In this document: piece by piece, positions 5,744 through 8,602 of the stretch
How the letters are laid out: every line of letters begins with the position of its first letter
Position numbering within the stretch: the first letter of the stretch is position 1
Source of the DNA: Chitinophagaceae bacterium
GTDB taxonomy: Bacteria > Bacteroidota > Bacteroidia > Chitinophagales > Chitinophagaceae
Direction: 5' to 3'
NCBI GenBank assembly: GCA_947447815.1
Contig: CANFLJ010000068.1
Coordinates: forward strand, 1-8,602
DNA: 8,602 nt
Made by a program: the position numbers and the translations under genes
The notes under the pieces: generated by a model
The model's input: the letters and a program-made list of their open reading frames with translations, nothing else
Database searches by the model: none
Told to the model about the DNA's origin: nothing

Positions 5744-6505
5744 ATGAAAAAGCTTGAAAACAAGACCGTTTTTATTACAGGAGGATTGTCGGGAATAGGT
5801 AAAGCATGCGCAATTGCAGCTGCTAACGAAGGTGCTGCAATAGTCATTGCTGACAGAGAAAGAGGGGAGAATATCAAAACAATGGAGGAGATAAAAGCTA
5901 TACAGCCCAAAGCCCTATTTGTAGAATGTAATGTATCGATATATACAGAGGTAAAGAAGGCAATAGATGTAACTATAGATACATTTGGATCGATAGATGT
6001 AGCGCTGAATAATGCAGGTATTGGTGGTAAAGCAGGAAGGATTAGCGATATGGAGGAAAGGGACTGGTTGAGCGTTATTAATATTGATTTAACGGGTGTG
6101 TTTTACTGTATGAAACAAGAGCTTATTCATATGATTCTTCAGCAGAGTGGCGTGATAGTAAATATGTCGTCGATCTCGGGCAAAGTAGGGTATGCTAAAT
6201 CGGCACATTATGTAGCGGCAAAACATGGGTTAGTCGGATTAACTAAAGCCGCTGCCTTGGAATATGCAACCGATGGAATAAGGGTTAATGTGATATGTCC
6301 CGGTTTTATAGATACCCCTTTACTTACCAAGCTTGATTTAAATAATAACCCTGATAGAAAGAAAGTAATTATTGATAAACATCCTATGAATAGATTAGGT
6401 TCTGCAGAGGAGATTGCTAAAGGCTTTATTTTCTTAGCTACTGACGATAGCTCTTTTGTAACAGGTGCCGCATTGAATATTGATGGGGGCTTTTTAGCAC
6501 AATAA
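5744..6505 (+). CDS. Classical short-chain dehydrogenase/reductase (SDR)
   Basis: This 253-residue protein has the usual length for a classical SDR. The Rossmann motif is T12-G-G-L-S-G-I-G19, and Asp37 at the end of the second strand (IVIAD) points to NAD(H) rather than NADP(H). NNAG is at 89-92, and the catalytic set is Asn113, Ser143, Tyr156 and Lys160 (YVAAK). The C-terminus has the family's CPGFIDTPL and FVTGAALNIDGGF segments. The substrate cannot be deduced; SDRs of this kind act on alcohols, sugars, acetoin or acyl-ACP. An in-frame GTG at 5639 would give a longer protein, but it lies upstream of promoter P4, so ATG 5744 is the supported start. The gene is first in an operon, 18 nt before the decarboxylase, so an alcohol, aldehyde or ketone substrate connected with that enzyme is a reasonable guess. 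Confidence 0.93.
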   Translation: MKKLENKTVFITGGLSGIGKACAIAAANEGAAIVIADRERGENIKTMEEIKAIQPKALFVECNVSIYTEVKKAIDVTIDTFGSIDVALNNAGIGGKAGRISDMEERDWLSVINIDLTGVFYCMKQELIHMILQQSGVIVNMSSISGKVGYAKSAHYVAAKHGLVGLTKAAALEYATDGIRVNVICPGFIDTPLLTKLDLNNNPDRKKVIIDKHPMNRLGSAEEIAKGFIFLATDDSSFVTGAALNIDGGFLAQ

Positions 6506-6523
6506 CATTATAAAAACGATAAT

Positions 6524-8191
6524 ATGAATAATACGGAAATTACTGTTGGGGAATATTTATTACTCCGACTTAAAGAGATTGGTGTAGATCATTTATTTGG
6601 TGTTCCCGGCGATTTTGTCATGGGCTTTTTTAATCAGTTGATGAAGAGCGATATCAAATATATAGGCACCTGCAATGAGTTGAATGCAGCCTATGCTGCT
6701 GATGGCTATGCAAGAATAAAGGGGATTGGTGCTTTTGCATCCACTTTTGGTGTAGGCGAATTGAGCGCTATAAATGGGGTGGCTGGCTCCTTTGCCGAAA
6801 GAGTGCCTGTGGTGGTTATTACTGGTTCGCCTGCTACTATCAACTTTCGTACGCGCCCATTATTGCATCACACATTGGGAGATTATCAGATACCTTTAAA
6901 GATGTACGAGAAAATTACCGTAGCTACTACACAGTTAGATAATGTAGAAACTGCTCCTGCTGAAATAGACAGGGTATTGCTGGCTTGTTTAAAACATCAG
7001 CAACCTGTATATATTAGCATTCCATCGGATGTGGTTTGGATGAAATGTAGCCGGCCTGTTTCCTTACATATTCCTGCACATCCTACCAGTGATAAAGAAT
7101 CGCTGGAAGAAGCGATTAACGAAACAGTGATACTATTAGAGCAGTCTAAGTTGCCCATTATTATTGGGGATGTAGAACTGATAAGATATAAACTTCAGAA
7201 CGACTTTGCTGCGTTGCTGGATAAAACTGGATACCCTTATGTTACTATGATGTTGGGTAAGACTATTCTCTCTGAACATCATCCACAATTTATTGGACTA
7301 TTCGAAGGCAATAGAAGCAGAGAATATGTTTCTGAAAGAGTGGAGTCTGCCGACTGTATTTTAAAGCTTGGTGCATTGATGACTGATTTTAATACAGGAG
7401 GATTTACATCCAACCTGGATGAGTCGAAAATGATTAGTGCCAACATAGGCTTTGTAAAAGTAAAACACCATTATTTCGAGAACGTACACTTGCACGATTT
7501 TATAGTAGGGCTCACTGATAGGCTTACTTTTCGAGATGCTTCCACTTTGAATATTCAGAGTGCTGCTGCCACCTGTGTACATCGTATTACGGATCCCTTT
7601 TTAGTGGATGCAAATAAAGCGCTTACTATCAAAAGATTCTTCGATAGAATGAGTCACTTTATTCAGAACAATTCTATTGTGGTAGCAGAAACTGGGGTGT
7701 CTTTATTTAGTGCAGCCGAGATGCTGATGCCGGATGGCGTTTCGTTTATTGGACAAACCTTTTATGGTTCTATTGGATACACTGTTGGTGCTACCCTTGG
7801 TGCTGGAATTGCAGCTACAGACCGGCCTGTTGTTCTCTTTGTGGGCGATGGTGCCTTTCAGGTTACCTGCCAGGATCTTTCTACCATGATTCGCAATCAT
7901 ATTAAACCCGTCATCTTTTTATTAAACAACGATGGCTATACAATAGAACGCGTAATCTGCGATCATCCTTACAATGATATTCAACCTTGGCATTACCATA
8001 AACTGGTAGAAGTATTTGGGGGTGGTGTCGCCTTCGACGTGCGTACAGAAGGAGAACTGGAAGATGCATTAGTAAAGGCTGGTAAAGCAGAAACCTTGGT
8101 ATTTATAGAAATTCATACCGATAGAATGGATTGTCCTCCTTCACTTAGAAGTGCTGGTAAATCGATGGCGAAAATTAATAAACTGGATTAA
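6524..8191 (+). CDS. ThDP-dependent 2-keto-acid decarboxylase (pyruvate/indolepyruvate decarboxylase family)
   Basis: This 555-residue protein non-oxidatively decarboxylates a 2-keto acid to an aldehyde, using thiamine diphosphate and Mg2+. The three-domain layout is complete: Pyr domain about 5-175, central domain about 195-340, PP domain about 365-540. Catalytic residues by alignment to Zymomonas PDC are Asp30 (GVPGD), Glu52 (CNEL), the His115-His116 pair (LLHHTLGD) and Glu475 (GYTIE). The ThDP motif runs from GDG (441-443) to N468-N469. The His pair and GYTIE separate it from acetolactate synthases, which share the fold. Substrate is uncertain: Ile474 and Ile478 match PDC, but the position of PDC Trp392 is Leu394, which should open the pocket for larger keto acids. 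It lies between an SDR and an alcohol dehydrogenase (1-nt gap), consistent with keto acid to aldehyde to alcohol conversion. Length compares with 548-568 for known members. Confidence 0.93.
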   Translation: MNNTEITVGEYLLLRLKEIGVDHLFGVPGDFVMGFFNQLMKSDIKYIGTCNELNAAYAADGYARIKGIGAFASTFGVGELSAINGVAGSFAERVPVVVITGSPATINFRTRPLLHHTLGDYQIPLKMYEKITVATTQLDNVETAPAEIDRVLLACLKHQQPVYISIPSDVVWMKCSRPVSLHIPAHPTSDKESLEEAINETVILLEQSKLPIIIGDVELIRYKLQNDFAALLDKTGYPYVTMMLGKTILSEHHPQFIGLFEGNRSREYVSERVESADCILKLGALMTDFNTGGFTSNLDESKMISANIGFVKVKHHYFENVHLHDFIVGLTDRLTFRDASTLNIQSAAATCVHRITDPFLVDANKALTIKRFFDRMSHFIQNNSIVVAETGVSLFSAAEMLMPDGVSFIGQTFYGSIGYTVGATLGAGIAATDRPVVLFVGDGAFQVTCQDLSTMIRNHIKPVIFLLNNDGYTIERVICDHPYNDIQPWHYHKLVEVFGGGVAFDVRTEGELEDALVKAGKAETLVFIEIHTDRMDCPPSLRSAGKSMAKINKLD

Positions 8192-8192
8192 T

Positions 8193-8602
8193 ATGAAAGC
8201 ACTTGTATATCATAGCCCTGATAATATTTCATTGGAAAATGTACCAGTGCCGGTATTATTATTATCAACAGACGCTATAGTCAAAATTTCTACAACCACT
8301 ATTTGTGGCACCGATTTACATATCCTAAAAGGGGATGTGCCTACTATTAAGAATGGTCGTGTGCTTGGGCACGAAGGGGTTGGAGTAGTAGAAGAAGTAG
8401 GCAATGAAGTAACAGGGTTTAAGAAAGGAGATAAAGTATTAATCTCCTTGATTACTTCTTGCGGACGATGTAGCTTTTGTAAAAAAGGAATGTACTCTCA
8501 TTGCAAGAATGGAGGTTGGATGTTGGGTAATAGTATCGATGGTACGCAGGCTGAATATGTAAGAATTCCTTTTGCTGATAATGGCTTGTACTTACTTCCT
8601 CC
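8193..8602 (+). CDS. Zinc-dependent alcohol dehydrogenase, 3' partial
   Basis: The first 136 residues of a medium-chain dehydrogenase are present; the NAD(P)-binding domain lies beyond the window (full length is about 345-350). The GroES-like domain shows the catalytic zinc ligands Cys38 (ICGTDLH) and His60-Glu61 (LGHEGVG), and the structural zinc loop has Cys90, Cys93, Cys96 and Cys104 with the usual spacing. The segment IDGTQAEYVRIPFADN matches a branch of bacterial zinc alcohol dehydrogenases annotated as ethanol or medium-alcohol dehydrogenases. ATG 8193 is one nucleotide after the stop of the decarboxylase gene, so the two are almost certainly co-transcribed, and reduction of the aldehyde made by the decarboxylase is the likely job. 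Whether NADH or NADPH is used cannot be seen. Confidence 0.93.
   Translation, partial: MKALVYHSPDNISLENVPVPVLLLSTDAIVKISTTTICGTDLHILKGDVPTIKNGRVLGHEGVGVVEEVGNEVTGFKKGDKVLISLITSCGRCSFCKKGMYSHCKNGGWMLGNSIDGTQAEYVRIPFADNGLYLLP

Noticed and set aside
5557..5910. 117-codon minus-strand open frame
   Set aside because: It runs across a terminator, a promoter and the start of the SDR gene on the other strand, and its translation has no recognisable domain. The other minus-strand frames are likewise shadows of + strand genes.
7203..7211. Isolated CTTTGC-like strings inside genes, for example in the decarboxylase gene
   Set aside because: They lack an upstream GTAAC-like box at 26 nt and lie within well-conserved coding sequence.

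Overview
The window looks like chromosomal DNA from a member of the Bacteroidota, probably a Chitinophaga-like (Chitinophagales) bacterium. The evidence is AT-rich DNA, start sites without clear Shine-Dalgarno sequences, promoter -7 boxes ending in TTTGC, a type IX secretion (T9SS) C-terminal domain, and Bacteroidota-style signal peptides. The family-level placement is inference. All genes lie on the + strand. I see no mobile element, tRNA, rRNA or CRISPR array.

Layout. (1) 1-639: end of a DJ-1/PfpI-family stress protein, 5' end outside the window. (2) 680-2325: a promoter, then a small WxxGxW lipoprotein, a lipid-anchored SnoaL-like ester cyclase-family protein and a YceI-family protein, closed by an intrinsic terminator. 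(3) 2429-4450: a promoter, then a secreted protein with two DUF3494 (ice-binding-like) domains and a T9SS sorting tail, closed by a long hairpin. (4) 4457-5135: a possible promoter, a roughly 180-nt leader containing nested inverted repeats, and a small cupin that appears to lack its metal-binding histidines, closed by a 17-bp hairpin. (5) 5204-5606: a promoter, a hairpin at the predicted 5' end of the transcript, a small His-rich protein and a terminator. (6) 5690-8602: a promoter driving an apparent operon of a short-chain dehydrogenase, a ThDP-dependent 2-keto-acid decarboxylase and a zinc alcohol dehydrogenase that runs off the window.

How it fits together. Four promoters share one architecture: a GTAAC-like box whose first base lies exactly 26 nt upstream of a CAACTTTGC-like box (680/706, 2429/2455, 5204/5230, 5690/5716). 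A weaker fifth copy at 4457/4484 has 27-nt spacing. Five neighbouring transcription units may therefore answer to the same sigma factor or activator. Their products (DJ-1-like, YceI, ice-binding-like, His-rich helical protein, keto-acid decarboxylase plus alcohol dehydrogenase) suggest a stress or survival island. That is an inference from promoter similarity and gene content, not something shown directly. The last operon encodes a plausible 2-keto acid to aldehyde to alcohol route (ethanol, if pyruvate is the substrate).
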